Shown here in pieces: positions 9,788-18,918 of a stretch of DNA of 64,000 nucleotides. A program made the translations under genes and the position numbers. This DNA is from Methylobacterium durans (GTDB lineage Bacteria > Pseudomonadota > Alphaproteobacteria > Rhizobiales > Beijerinckiaceae). The stretch covers positions 3,829,501 through 3,893,500 of the forward strand of contig NZ_CP029550.1 of NCBI RefSeq assembly GCF_003173715.1, given 5' to 3'. Positions within the stretch are counted from its first letter, which is position 1. Each line of letters begins with the position of its first letter. Below the pieces are notes generated by a model that had not been told where the DNA came from, did no database searches, and saw nothing but the letters and a program-made list of their open reading frames with translations.

Positions 9788-11563
9788 ATGCACAGGGCGC
9801 GAACTTCCTTCGGCTGGCGCTGGATCGCGCGTGTCCTGCGGCTGCGCCGCGGCCAGATGATACGATTGCTGATGGTGGTCGCGGCCGGCTACGGCGCCGG
9901 CCTCGTCTTCCCCATCGCGACCCAGCGCATCGTCGACGCCATCGTGGCGGGCCGGGCCGATCTGCCGCTCGCCGGGCTCGCGCTCCTCGCCATGGCGGCC
10001 ATCACCGCCGAGGTCGCCCTGTTCTCCCGGCGTCAGACCCTTGTGATCGGGCTCGGCACCTTTCTCGACCGAAGGATCTCGCGGCGCGTCTTCGCGCATC
10101 TGCTGCGCGTCCGGCTCGACGGCGCCCGCTTCCGCTCCGGCGAGATCATCAACCACTTCCAGCACGTCACGAAGATCCGGGACTTCGTCCTGCATCAGGT
10201 GCCGAACGCGGTGATCGACGCGGGCGGTGCCGTCGTGGCCCTCGGTCTCGTCCTGCACTACGACGCGGCGGTCGCCATCACTCTCGTCGCGGCGGCGCCC
10301 ATCATCGTTCTCGTCGCGAGCAACCAGATCAGCGAGATCTGGAAATCGGCGGAGGCCTATTACAAGGCGACGGGGAACCGGAACAGCACGCTGGCCGAGA
10401 CGGTGAACGGGCTCGTCACGGTGCGGTCGCTCGCGCTCGAAGCGTCGCGGATGCGGCGGTGGGAGCGCGTCACCGCCAAGGCGCTGGCGGAGCTGCGCGC
10501 CGTGATGGACCTTCAGCGGCGCTACGGCGTGCACGCGCAGGCCGTCTCCCGCGGCATGACGCTGCTCGTGATCGGCGTCGGTTGCTGGCGCATGTACGGC
10601 GGCCACCTCACGGTCGGCGAGTTCCTGGCGATCCAGGTCGTGGCGGCGCGGATCACCGGCCCGGTTCTCGGCAGCGCCGACATCCTGCGCATGACGCAGG
10701 AGGTCAACGTGGCGATCGGCCAGGTCGGTGAGCTCCTGCGCCTGCCGACGGAGCGCGCCCGTCTCCACCCGCCCCTGCGCCGGCTCGGGCCGGGCGGAAT
10801 CCGGATCGAGGGCGTCTCGCTGACCTATCCGGGCTCCGACAAGCCTGCCCTGCGTGACGTCAGCCTCGATCTGCCGGAACGCGGCATCGTCGCCATCGTC
10901 GGCCGCAACGGGTCCGGCAAGTCGACGCTTCTGCGGATCCTGCTCGGGCTGCAGCGCGACTACCTGGGACGTATCGAGGTCGGCGGGGCAGACCTGCGCG
11001 ACTACGATCCGCGCTGGCTGCGCGGCCGGATCGGCGCGGTGGATCAGGACACGGTGCTGTTCTCGGGCAGCGTAGCCGACAATCTCGCGGAACGGCGGAA
11101 GGACAGGGCGGCCCTGCGCGACGCGCTGCGCTTCGCGGGCGTCCTCGACACCGTCGAGGGTCTGCCGGAGGAGCTCGCGACGGAACTCGGCGAGAGCGGG
11201 CGCAGCCTGTCGGGCGGCCAGCGGCAGCGCCTCTCGATCGCACGAGCGGTGATCCGTGACCCGGCCTTGGCCTTCCTCGACGAGCCGACCGCCTTCCTCG
11301 ATCCGGAGGCGGCTCTGGCGCTCGAGCGGAACCTCACCGCCTGGGGCCGCGACCGCCTCCTGATCCTGGTGACCCACAACCTCGCCGCGGTGCGACAGGC
11401 CGACCAGATCGTCGTCCTCGACGACGGCTGCGTACTCGGAGCGGGCCGGCACGAGGACCTGATCCGCCGCGTGCCCGTCTACGCGTCCCTGTGGGATGAC
11501 CACACCCGCTCGCTCCGCGAGCATGCCGGTGCGGGATCCGACAGGGCGCCAATCCCCGCCTGA
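9788..11563 (+). CDS. ABC exporter, fused membrane and ATPase domains (type I secretion-like)
   Basis: A 591-residue half-transporter. Residues about 25-310 form a six-helix exporter membrane domain (segments around RLLMVVAAGYGAGLVFPIA, LAGLALLAMAAITAEVALF, AAVAITLVAAAPIIVLVAS and MTLLVIGVGCWRMYGG). Residues about 345-580 form an ATPase with Walker A GRNGSGKST, Q-loop DQDT, signature LSGGQRQRL, Walker B LAFLDEP and switch His in LVTHN. The membrane domain is closest in style to the HlyB/LapB group, but it has no N-terminal C39 peptidase-like domain, and no HlyD or TolC gene is adjacent. The ATG at 9788 follows GAGAGGGGGCGGG; a longer frame to 9692 is ignored. Substrate unknown. Confidence 0.85.
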   Translation: MHRARTSFGWRWIARVLRLRRGQMIRLLMVVAAGYGAGLVFPIATQRIVDAIVAGRADLPLAGLALLAMAAITAEVALFSRRQTLVIGLGTFLDRRISRRVFAHLLRVRLDGARFRSGEIINHFQHVTKIRDFVLHQVPNAVIDAGGAVVALGLVLHYDAAVAITLVAAAPIIVLVASNQISEIWKSAEAYYKATGNRNSTLAETVNGLVTVRSLALEASRMRRWERVTAKALAELRAVMDLQRRYGVHAQAVSRGMTLLVIGVGCWRMYGGHLTVGEFLAIQVVAARITGPVLGSADILRMTQEVNVAIGQVGELLRLPTERARLHPPLRRLGPGGIRIEGVSLTYPGSDKPALRDVSLDLPERGIVAIVGRNGSGKSTLLRILLGLQRDYLGRIEVGGADLRDYDPRWLRGRIGAVDQDTVLFSGSVADNLAERRKDRAALRDALRFAGVLDTVEGLPEELATELGESGRSLSGGQRQRLSIARAVIRDPALAFLDEPTAFLDPEAALALERNLTAWGRDRLLILVTHNLAAVRQADQIVVLDDGCVLGAGRHEDLIRRVPVYASLWDDHTRSLREHAGAGSDRAPIPA

Positions 11564-11567
11564 CGGA

Positions 11568-12320
11568 TCAGCGCACCGCCGGGCCGTAGGGCGGCCGCGG
11601 GATCGCGCGATGGGCGGCGCGGAGCGCGGCGGACCAGCGCTCGCGCAGGTCGTGGAAATAGGGCTCGCCCGCCTCGATCCGGTGGCTGACCTCGAGGTCG
11701 AGGGCATTGCGGCGCGCCACCGCCACGTCGATCGGCAGGCCGACGCCGAGATTCGAGCGCATGGTCGAATCCATCGAGACGAGGCTGACCTTCAGGGCAT
11801 CGTAGAGGTCGGTCGCGAAGGTCATGGCGCGGTCGAGGATCGGCTTGCCGTACTTGTGCTCGCCGATCTGCAGGAACGGCGCGTCGACGCTGCACTCGAT
11901 GAAGTTGCCCGCCGAGTAGATCAGGAACAGCCGCATCGGCTCCGCTCCGATCTGACCACCGAACAGGAAGGAGACCTCGAAGCGGAGATTCGCGGCCGCG
12001 AACCCTTCCCGCTCGATACCTCGCACGTGCCGGATCGCGCGGCCGACGAGCTGGGCGGCCTGGAACATGGTCGGCGCCTCTATGAAGCGCATCGGCGCCT
12101 CGCCCTCCGCATCCGCCGGAACGCCCTCGGCCAGCAGGCTGAGCACGGACTGGGTCACGGAGAGGTTGCCGGCCGAGGCCAGCATCATCACGCGCTCGCC
12201 CGGCACGTTGAAGTGATGCAGCTTGCGGTAGGTGGAGATGTCGTCGAGCCCGGCGTTTGTGCGGGTATCGGCGATCATCACGAGCCCGTCCTCCACGAGG
12301 ACCCCGACGCAGTAGGTCAT
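11568..12320 (-). CDS. Anbu, ancestral proteasome-like peptidase
   Basis: A 250-residue Ntn-hydrolase of the Anbu (ancestral beta subunit) family, a self-compartmentalising relative of proteasome beta subunits and HslV. Seen: MTYCVGVLVEDGLVMIADTR, where removal of Met1 exposes Thr2 as the catalytic nucleophile; the typical DTRTNAGLDDISTYRKLH block; FGGQIGAEPMRLFLIYSAGN; and YGKPILDRAM. It is last in a minus-strand cluster: ATP-grasp (14254-15684), alpha-E (13220-14164), transglutaminase (12363-13190), Anbu. This association is conserved in many bacteria and has been taken to suggest peptide or tag turnover. The natural substrate is unknown. Confidence 0.9.
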   Translation of the reverse strand: MTYCVGVLVEDGLVMIADTRTNAGLDDISTYRKLHHFNVPGERVMMLASAGNLSVTQSVLSLLAEGVPADAEGEAPMRFIEAPTMFQAAQLVGRAIRHVRGIEREGFAAANLRFEVSFLFGGQIGAEPMRLFLIYSAGNFIECSVDAPFLQIGEHKYGKPILDRAMTFATDLYDALKVSLVSMDSTMRSNLGVGLPIDVAVARRNALDLEVSHRIEAGEPYFHDLRERWSAALRAAHRAIPRPPYGPAVR

Positions 12321-12362
12321 GGCTTGGTACTTTCCTAGGCGCCGCCCGCGACGAGGACCGGA

Positions 12363-13190
12363 TCAGGATTGCGCCGTGGCCTGTGCTTGCTCCACCCGAA
12401 GGCGCACGTCCAGCGTCTCCGTGCCGCCGCCCGTCCGGCTGCCGCGGATCGGCGCCGCGCCGAGGTAGTCGAGGCCGGTGGCGACTCGAATGTAGCCCTC
12501 CGTGGTACCGATGGCGTTCGACGGGTCGAACCCGACCCAGCCGAGATCCGGCACAAGGGCCTCCGCCCAGGCGTGACCCGCCTTCTGCTCGATCTCGCCG
12601 TCCTCGCGTCGGAAATAGCCCGAGACGTAGCGCGTCGGGATCTCCAGGTGCCGCGCTCCGGCGATGAACACGTGCGCGAGATCCTGACAGACGCCCTTGC
12701 CGTTCGCGAAGGATTTCGCGGCTGTGGAGCTGGAGCTCGCGGGCCCCGGCTCGAACGCCATCGCGTCGCAGATGGCGGCGAGCAGCCGGTGCAGGCAGGG
12801 CAGCACGGCTGGATCGCCCGCCGCCGCGGCGCGCCGGGCGAGATCCTGGATCTCGTCGCTCGGCGCCGTCAGGTCGGTCTCGCGCAGGTAGAACGGATCG
12901 GGCAGGCGCTCCACGGCGCCGCGCACGATGCCGTGCGTCTCGTTGGTGTCGACCTCACCCGTCACGCGGATGATGAGGGCGTCGGCCGGCTCGTCCGGCG
13001 AGAACCAGTGGACGATGTTGCCGAAGCCATCCTCGCGCTCGGTCAGGTGCCCGTCGACCGAAGGCTCGATCCGCCAGCGCCGGACGTACTGACCGTCATG
13101 GTCGCGCGGGGTCAGGCGCATGACCTGGATCAGGCCGCGGGCCGGCTGCTCGTAGCTGTAGATGGTCTCGTGGACGACGCGGATGCGCAT
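12363..13190 (-). CDS. Transglutaminase-like protease of the Anbu cluster
   Basis: A 275-residue transglutaminase-fold protein. It has the N-terminal bacterial transglutaminase-like region (MRIRVVHETIYSYEQPARGL, then MRLTPRDHDGQYVRRW) and a papain-like core with the triad in order: Cys in NGKGVCQDLAHVFIAGAR, His in QKAGHAWAEALVP, Asp in GWVGFDPSNA. The start is the ATG at 13190, where the conserved N-terminus begins; the open frame runs further upstream without support. It lies 29 bases after the alpha-E gene and 42 before Anbu, so the genes are likely one transcript. It could form or cleave amide bonds on a peptide handled with the ATP-grasp partner. That role is inferred from genome context. 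Confidence 0.9.
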   Translation of the reverse strand: MRIRVVHETIYSYEQPARGLIQVMRLTPRDHDGQYVRRWRIEPSVDGHLTEREDGFGNIVHWFSPDEPADALIIRVTGEVDTNETHGIVRGAVERLPDPFYLRETDLTAPSDEIQDLARRAAAAGDPAVLPCLHRLLAAICDAMAFEPGPASSSSTAAKSFANGKGVCQDLAHVFIAGARHLEIPTRYVSGYFRREDGEIEQKAGHAWAEALVPDLGWVGFDPSNAIGTTEGYIRVATGLDYLGAAPIRGSRTGGGTETLDVRLRVEQAQATAQS

Positions 13191-13219
13191 GCGGAAGGTT
13201 CTACCCGTGTTGCCCGGTG

Positions 13220-14164
13220 TCAGACCAGATACTGCTCGGTGATGGCTGCGCCGACCCGATTGTTCTCGCCGATGAAGGCGGTGACGAATTCGTGGAGGCC
13301 CGAGGCGAAGATGCGGTCGATGTCCTCGCTCTCCAGATGCGCCAGCACATTGCTGGCGAGCCGCTGGCTGGCGCCGCGGCGGCCGTAGGCGTCGGCGATG
13401 AGATCGAGATGCTCCACCACCATGCCGTAGCAATTGGCAAACGAGCGCGGCATCTGCCGGTTGAGGATGAGGAGGTCGGCCACCAGCAGCGGCTTGATGC
13501 TCTCACGGTAGACCCAGTGATAGGCGTTGAAGGCCGAGACCTCGCGCAGGATCGTGGTCCACTGGAAGTAGTCGAGGCTGCCGCCGACCTTTTCGTGGGC
13601 GGGCAGCAGGATCTGGTACTTCACGTCGAGGATGCGGGCGGTGTTGTCGGCCCGTTCCAGGCCGGTGCCGAGGCGCGTGAACCAGTAGGCGTCGTTGCGC
13701 AGCATCGTCCGGTAGGCCGAGCCGTCGAAGGTCAGAGAGATGCCCTTCACCCATTCGAGGAAGCGCGAGAAATCCTCGCGGTTGAGGTCGCGCCCCTCGT
13801 AATTGCGCAGTTCCAGCCACGCTCCGTTGATCGTGTCCCACATCTCGGTGGTGAGCGCGGTGCGCACGCTGCGGGCGTTCTCGCGCGCGGTCTCGATGCA
13901 GGAGCGGATCGAGGACGGGTTGTGCGGGCTGAAGGCGAGGAAGTTGCTCACCGTGTCGGCGTTGATCCCGTCGTAGAGCGGCTTGAACACCGCCGTGTCG
14001 CCGGCCGAGGCCAGCGCCGAGGCCCATTCGTTGGTCTCGCCGCCGCCGTAGCTCGTCGGCAGGGAGGCGAGGCGGTGGGCTGCGTCGAGGATGCGGGCCA
14101 CGAACTCCGCGCGCTCGACGTAACGCGAGAGCCAGTAGAGGTTGTCGGCGGTGCGGGACAGCAT
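13220..14164 (-). CDS. Alpha-E domain protein (DUF403)
   Basis: A 314-residue, mostly helical protein of the alpha-E family, recognised by the start MLSRTADNLYWLSRYVERAE, the ENARSVRTALTTEMWDTIN block and GTGLERADNTARILDVKY. No enzyme motif is known for this family. It almost always occurs beside a circularly permuted ATP-grasp gene and a transglutaminase, as here, and is thought to be a partner or scaffold in their peptide-forming or peptide-modifying reaction. No signal peptide or membrane segment is seen, so it is probably cytoplasmic. It starts 89 bases downstream of the ATP-grasp stop. Confidence 0.9.
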   Translation of the reverse strand: MLSRTADNLYWLSRYVERAEFVARILDAAHRLASLPTSYGGGETNEWASALASAGDTAVFKPLYDGINADTVSNFLAFSPHNPSSIRSCIETARENARSVRTALTTEMWDTINGAWLELRNYEGRDLNREDFSRFLEWVKGISLTFDGSAYRTMLRNDAYWFTRLGTGLERADNTARILDVKYQILLPAHEKVGGSLDYFQWTTILREVSAFNAYHWVYRESIKPLLVADLLILNRQMPRSFANCYGMVVEHLDLIADAYGRRGASQRLASNVLAHLESEDIDRIFASGLHEFVTAFIGENNRVGAAITEQYLV

Positions 14165-14253
14165 GGGCGTTTCGCTAGCGATGGGACTGAGGGGAGCCGC
14201 GGATCATCTGCCGCATTTCGAGGCAGCAATGCCTGCCTCGGAAAGCGGCAGGC

Positions 14254-15684
14254 TCATCCGTCGAGGACCCAGGTGTCCTTCGTCCCGCCGCCCTGGCTGG
14301 AATTCACCACGAGCGAGCCCTCTTTCAGCGCGACGCGGGTGAGGCCACCGGGAACGATGCGGATCTCGTCGGCGCCGCAGAGCACGAAGGGCCGAAGGTC
14401 GACGTGACGGGGCGCGACGCCCGAAGCGACGAAGGTCGGGCAGGTCGAGAGCGAGAGGGTCGGCTGCGCGATGAAGCCGTCCGGCGCGTGCCGCAGGCGC
14501 CGGCCGAACTCCTCGATCTCGCGCTTGGTGGCGTGGGGGCCGACCAGCATGCCGTAGCCGCCGGAGCCGTTCACCTCCTTCACGACGAGTTCGGAGAGGT
14601 GGTCCATCACGTAGGCGAAGGCGTCCTTCTCGCGGCAGCGGTAGGTCGGCACGTTGTGGAGGATCGGCTCCTCGCCGGTGAAGAATTTCACGATCTCCGG
14701 CATGTAGCTGTAGACCGCCTTGTCGTCGGAGATACCGGTGCCGACCGCGTTGGCGAGGGTCACGGTCCCGCGCTCATAGGCGTTCATCAGGCCGGGGACG
14801 CCGAGGACCGAGTCGGGCCGGAACACGAGCGGGTCGAGGAAGTCGTCGTCGAGGCGGCGGTAGACCACGTCGACGCGGCGCGGCCCCTCGGTCGTGCGCA
14901 TGTAGACGGTGTCGTCCTTGGTGAAGAGGTCGGAGGCCTCGACGAGCTCGACGCCGAGCTTATCCGCCAGGAACGAGTGCTCGTAGAAAGCCGAGTTGTA
15001 GCGCCCTGGTGTCAGCAGAACGACGGTCGGGTCGCGCGTGGCGGTCGTCGGGGCGAGGCTGCGCAGCGTCGCGAGGAGGGCGTCCGGATAGTTCTCGACG
15101 GGCGCCACCCGGTGCCGGGAGAAGAGGTCTGGGAATAGCCGCAGCATGACCTCGCGGTTTTCCAGCATGTAGGAGACACCGGACGGCGTGCGGGCGTTGT
15201 CCTCCAGCACGAAGAAGTCGTTCTCGCCCGTGCGCACGATGTCGATGCCGGCGATGTGGACATAGAGGTCGTGCGGGACTTTGAAGGCGCGCATCTCCAT
15301 CCGGTAATGCGCATTCCGGTAGACGAGGTCGGCCGGGATGATGCCGGCTTTCAAGCATTCCTGGGCGCCGTAGATGTCGTTGAGGAAGGCGTTGATCGCG
15401 GTGACGCGCTGCTTCAGTCCTCGCTCGAGGAAGCTCCATTCGGGCTTCGTGAGCACCCGGGGGATGATGTCGAAGGGGATCAGCCGCTCGGTCGACTCGT
15501 TGTCGCCGTAGACCGCGAAGGTGATACCGATCCGCCGGAACAGGAGTTCGGCCTGGCTGCGGCGGGTGTGGAAATGCTCGGGCGGGGTGGCTTCGAGCCA
15601 GGATTTGAGCTCGCCGTAGGCTTCACGGATCGCAGCCGGGCCGCTCTCCAGACCGCTCATCTCATCGAACGCGACGCCTGTCAT
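14254..15684 (-). CDS. Circularly permuted ATP-grasp ligase (type 2)
   Basis: A 476-residue circularly permuted ATP-grasp protein, first gene of the Anbu cluster. Seen: ERLIPFDIIPRVLTKPEWSF near the N-terminus, then AHYRMEMRAFKVPHDLYVHI, GENDFFVLEDNARTPSGVSY, the conserved DVVYRRLDDDFLDP, and the C-terminal ELVVKEVNGSGGYGM, which holds a nucleotide-contacting Lys and glycine loop. Related proteins are predicted amide-bond ligases that join amino acids or peptides using ATP. The start ATG at 15684 has no strong purine box. The 266 bases upstream probably hold the promoter of the whole cluster. Confidence 0.9.
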   Translation of the reverse strand: MTGVAFDEMSGLESGPAAIREAYGELKSWLEATPPEHFHTRRSQAELLFRRIGITFAVYGDNESTERLIPFDIIPRVLTKPEWSFLERGLKQRVTAINAFLNDIYGAQECLKAGIIPADLVYRNAHYRMEMRAFKVPHDLYVHIAGIDIVRTGENDFFVLEDNARTPSGVSYMLENREVMLRLFPDLFSRHRVAPVENYPDALLATLRSLAPTTATRDPTVVLLTPGRYNSAFYEHSFLADKLGVELVEASDLFTKDDTVYMRTTEGPRRVDVVYRRLDDDFLDPLVFRPDSVLGVPGLMNAYERGTVTLANAVGTGISDDKAVYSYMPEIVKFFTGEEPILHNVPTYRCREKDAFAYVMDHLSELVVKEVNGSGGYGMLVGPHATKREIEEFGRRLRHAPDGFIAQPTLSLSTCPTFVASGVAPRHVDLRPFVLCGADEIRIVPGGLTRVALKEGSLVVNSSQGGGTKDTWVLDG

Positions 15685-15950
15685 TGTCTGCCTCCCTGGC
15701 CTGCCACGCTAGAGGCAAGAGGCGCGCCACGCAAAGGGAAAGACACTAACGAAAGTGGTGCATGGGAGAGAATCGCCGCTTTGTTATCGACGTCTCGTCG
15801 GCTCGAAGGAAAAGTTCAGAACTTCAGGACACGCGCATGCTGACTGAGCCGGGAACGACAGGGTTGTACTATCTCTGAACTGCCAAGCTGTGGCGCGCAG
15901 ATTCCTGCGAAACCGCTTCTCGCACCTGCGGGAAGTCGATCCTGACGAGA

Positions 15951-16688
15951 TCAGATCAACTTCAGCCCCTTCAGGCTGGCGTGACCGTCCCGCCCGACGA
16001 TGATGTGATCGTGGACCACGATCTTGAGCGGATCAAGCGCACCGATGATCTCGCGCGTCATCTTCACATCCGTCGCCGAGGGGGTCGGATCGCCGGACGG
16101 GTGGTTGTGGGCAAGGATGATCGCGGTTGCCGCGAGTTCGAGGGCGCGGCGCGCCACCTCGCGCGGATAGACTGGGGTGTGGTCGACCGTGCCGCGGCCC
16201 TGCACCTCGTCGGCGATGAGATGGTTGCGCTTATCGAGGAACAGGATCCGGAACTGCTCGCGCGACGAGAAGGCCATTGTGGTGCGGCAATAGTCCAGGA
16301 CAGCGGTCCAAGAGGAAAGGAGGGGCCGGTCGCTCAGCGCGCCGCGGGCGAGGCGATGTCCTGCCGCCTCGATGAGCTTCAGGTCGGCGACGATGCCGGG
16401 CCCGATCCCCTCGATCTCCGCGAGCCGGGAGGGCTCGGCGCTCACGACCTCCGCGAAACTGCCGAAGCGGCGAATCAGCGCCTTGGCGAGGGGCTTCACG
16501 TCACGGCGCGGGATCGCCCGGAAGAGCACGAGTTCGAGAAGCTCGTAGTCGGGCAACGCGTCGGCGCCCGATTGCGCGAAGCGGGCGCGCAGGCGCTCGC
16601 GGTGCCCCAGATAATGCGGGCCGTCCTCCCCCGCGGGAGCCGGGCCGCCCGCCTCGACCGGGAGATCGGACGACGGGCGGTGGCGCAT
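15951..16688 (-). CDS. radC: RadC/JAB-domain protein
   Basis: A 245-residue RadC-family protein: an N-terminal helix-hairpin-helix region ([22 protein letters not shown]) and a C-terminal JAMM/MPN metallo-domain with the motif [19 protein letters not shown] and the upstream glutamate in ADEVQGRG. The family was named for DNA repair, but its true role is unresolved. The ATG at 16688 is preceded by GAAGG (16691-16695). It lies 18 bases from the end of an IS630 element that separates it from map. With the IS removed, map and radC would be about 18 bases apart, so they were very probably one operon. The ribosome binding site survives the insertion. Confidence 0.92.
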   Translation of the reverse strand: MRHRPSSDLPVEAGGPAPAGEDGPHYLGHRERLRARFAQSGADALPDYELLELVLFRAIPRRDVKPLAKALIRRFGSFAEVVSAEPSRLAEIEGIGPGIVADLKLIEAAGHRLARGALSDRPLLSSWTAVLDYCRTTMAFSSREQFRILFLDKRNHLIADEVQGRGTVDHTPVYPREVARRALELAATAIILAHNHPSGDPTPSATDVKMTREIIGALDPLKIVVHDHIIVGRDGHASLKGLKLI

Positions 16689-16786
16689 GGCCTTCGTGTC
16701 TCATACCGGTCGACGGTGATAGCGACTCACGAGGTTTCGTATCGGCGGCGGATCTGGTTCGATGAGGCAAACCGGGAGGGTTTGCC

Positions 16787-17296
16787 ATGTCCGCTGCGGT
16801 TGCTCTGCGTGAGGATTTCAACGCCGACGATCTTCGACGTCTGGCCAAGGCCAGCCGAGACGCGGGCCAGAGCCGCCGGCTGCTGGCGCTGGCCGAGATC
16901 TACGAGGGCAGCAGCCGCACGGATGCGGCTCGGATCGGGGTGGTAGGGTTGCAGACGGTGCGCGATTGGGTGCTCGCCTTCAACGCAGCTGGCCCGGCCG
17001 GGCTGATCAACCGCAAGGCCCCGGGCAACCCAGCCAAGTTGAGCGATGCGCAGCGTCAAGCGCTGGCGCAGATCGTCGAGAGCGGGCCGGACCCGGATCG
17101 ACACGGCGTGGTGCGCTGGCGGCTGAAGGATCTCGCCGCCTGGATCTACGCCAGCTTCGGCGTGAGCCTGGACGAGAGCACGGTGGGCCGCACGGTGAAA
17201 CAACTCGGCTTCCGCAAGCTGTCGGCACGCCCGCGCCATCATGAGCAGGACCCGGCCGCACTGGCAGCCTTCAAAAAAACTTGCCAGCCGAGGTGA
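16787..17296 (+). CDS. IS630 transposase, N-terminal part (OrfA)
   Basis: 169 residues forming the DNA-binding half of the transposase. It has two helix-turn-helix units: the first around SRRLLALAEIYEGSSRTDAA and VGLQTVRDWVLAFNAAG, the second around HGVVRWRLKDLAAWIYASFG and STVGRTVKQLGFRKLSARPR. It ends at a TGA (17294-17296) a few codons past the A7 run at 17273-17279. A -1 slip on the Lys codons AAA AAA would carry translation into the catalytic frame. The start ATG at 16787 follows GGGAGGG. Confidence 0.88.
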   Translation: MSAAVALREDFNADDLRRLAKASRDAGQSRRLLALAEIYEGSSRTDAARIGVVGLQTVRDWVLAFNAAGPAGLINRKAPGNPAKLSDAQRQALAQIVESGPDPDRHGVVRWRLKDLAAWIYASFGVSLDESTVGRTVKQLGFRKLSARPRHHEQDPAALAAFKKTCQPR

Positions 17297-17847
17297 GGGC
17301 GATCCGAGCCCGGCTGCCGGCTGGCGCGGCCATCGAGGTGTGGTGGTCAGACGAGGCTCGGGTCGGCCAGAAGAACACGCTGCCCCGCCGCTGGGCGCGC
17401 CGCGGCAGCCGGCCCTCGGCGCCCAAGGACCAACGCACGGCCCACGCCTACATCTTCGGAGCGATCTGTCCCGAGAAGGGCAAGGGTGCCGGCCTCATCA
17501 TGCCGAGATGCGATACCGCGGCGATGAACGAGCACCTCAGGGAGATCAGCTGCAGCGTCGAGGAAGGCGCCCACGCCGTGCTGATCCTCGATGGGGCGGG
17601 CTGGCACGTCGCCCACGACCTCGTCGTGCCCGCCAACATCACCCTGCTGCCGCTGCCAGCCTGCGCCCCGGAACTCAACCCGGTCGAGAATGTCTGGCAG
17701 TTCCTGCGCGACAACTGGCTCGGCGACCGCGTCTTCTCGTCCTACGAGGACATTGTCGAGCAGTGCTGTCAGGTCTGGAACCGGTTCATCGACCAGCCTT
17801 GGAAGATCATGTCCATCGGCCTGCGTGACTGGGCCTATCAGTTATGA
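17281..17847 (+). CDS. IS630 transposase, catalytic part (OrfB, DDE domain)
   Basis: 188 residues of the DDE/DDD-type RNase H fold, in the -1 frame relative to OrfA. The three acidic residues are visible: VWWSDEARVG, AVLILDGAGWHVA and APELNPVENVWQFLRDNWL. The frame opens before the TTG at 17281. Reading back from it gives a smooth junction at the A7 slippery run, so the natural product is most likely the OrfA-OrfB fusion of about 357 residues made by programmed frameshifting. No internal stop or missing motif is seen. Confidence 0.9.
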   Translation: MPAEVRAIRARLPAGAAIEVWWSDEARVGQKNTLPRRWARRGSRPSAPKDQRTAHAYIFGAICPEKGKGAGLIMPRCDTAAMNEHLREISCSVEEGAHAVLILDGAGWHVAHDLVVPANITLLPLPACAPELNPVENVWQFLRDNWLGDRVFSSYEDIVEQCCQVWNRFIDQPWKIMSIGLRDWAYQL

Positions 17848-17863
17848 TCACCACCGATTGGTA

Positions 17864-18694
17864 TCAGAGGGCGGATGAGGAGGGTTGATGCAGGCCCGTC
17901 GGCGAGACCGTGAAGATCTCGACGCCGGTCTCAGTGACCGCGACCGTGTGCTCGAACTGCGCGGAGAGCGAGCGATCGCGCGTCACGGCCGTCCATCCGT
18001 CGGACAGGACTTTCACGGCGGGGCGCCCGAGGTTGATCATCGGCTCGACCGTGAAGAACTGGCCCGGCTTCAGGGGCACGTCGTAGCTCGGCTCGACGTA
18101 GTGCAGGATCGTCGGCGCATCGTGGTAGGTGCGGCCGAGGCCATGCCCGCAGAAGTCGCGCACCACGGAGCAGCGCTCGGATTCCGCGTAGGCCTGGATC
18201 GCACGCCCGATATCGTTCGTCGATCCACCGGGCTTGATCGCGGCGATGCCGCGCATCAGCGCCTCGTAAGTGATCTCGCACAGGCGCTGCGCCTTGCGCG
18301 GCACCTCGCCGACATAGGCCATGCGGCTCGAATCCCCGTGCCAGCCGTCGAGGATCAGGCAGATGTCGAGATTGACGATGTCACCCTCGCGCATCGGCTT
18401 GTCGTTCGGGATGCCGTGGCAGACCACGTGGTTGATCGAGGTGCAGATCGACTTCGGATAGCCGCGGTAGAACAGCGAGGCCGGGTAGGCGCCATGGTCC
18501 ATCGCGAACTCGTAGGCGAGGCGATCGAGATGCTCCGTGGTCACGCCGGGCTGGGTCGCCTCCATCAGGAGGTCGAGGGCCTCGGCCGTGAGGCGGCCGG
18601 CGCGGCGCATCCCCTCGAAATCGTCCGGACCGTGGATCGGCGGTTCCGGGGCGCGCCGGGCACCCTGCGCGGCGACTTGGTCTTGCTGGTTCAT
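17864..18694 (-). CDS. map: Methionine aminopeptidase, type I
   Basis: Removes the initiator methionine from new proteins. The 276-residue protein has the family metal ligands in order: the Asp pair in VNLDICLILDGWHGDSSRM, His in CGHGLGRTYHD, Glu in FFTVEPMINLG and Glu in SAQFEHTVAVTETG. It also has the type I signature around DFCGHGLGRTYHDAPTILHY. Length is normal. Its stop (17866-17864) directly abuts the duplicated TA of the IS630 insertion, so the coding sequence was just spared. It was probably co-transcribed with radC before the insertion. Confidence 0.95.
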   Translation of the reverse strand: MNQQDQVAAQGARRAPEPPIHGPDDFEGMRRAGRLTAEALDLLMEATQPGVTTEHLDRLAYEFAMDHGAYPASLFYRGYPKSICTSINHVVCHGIPNDKPMREGDIVNLDICLILDGWHGDSSRMAYVGEVPRKAQRLCEITYEALMRGIAAIKPGGSTNDIGRAIQAYAESERCSVVRDFCGHGLGRTYHDAPTILHYVEPSYDVPLKPGQFFTVEPMINLGRPAVKVLSDGWTAVTRDRSLSAQFEHTVAVTETGVEIFTVSPTGLHQPSSSAL

Positions 18695-18918
18695 CGGGAG
18701 ATGTCTTGCGGGATGCGGCTGTGGCGGACACCCTATGTACGGTCTGCGCGCGGAGACGCCAACCCGAGCGCGCGCAACGGTGCCGTACCCCTAGGATTGC
18801 GGGCCGGGAGAGGCTAGAGGCATGGCCGTGTCCGGAGCGCGCGGCGCTGACGGGCGAGATTCGCTTGATCGCGGGTCCGGCCACCCGGCCGGTGCCTGGC
18901 GCAGGGCAGGACGGCGCG

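Larger units (their letters stand above)
16706..17861 (+). mobile_element. IS630-family insertion sequence between map and radC
   Basis: A 1,156-bp element flanked by the TA dinucleotide that IS630/Tc1 elements duplicate (TA at 16704-16705 and 17862-17863). The ends are imperfect inverted repeats: CCGGTCGACGGTGATAG at the left, and the complement of the right end reads CCAATCGGTGGTGATCA. One transposase is encoded as two overlapping frames joined at a seven-A run. Catalytic residues are intact, so the copy may still be active. It sits in the short gap after the map stop codon and before the radC start. Confidence 0.93.
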
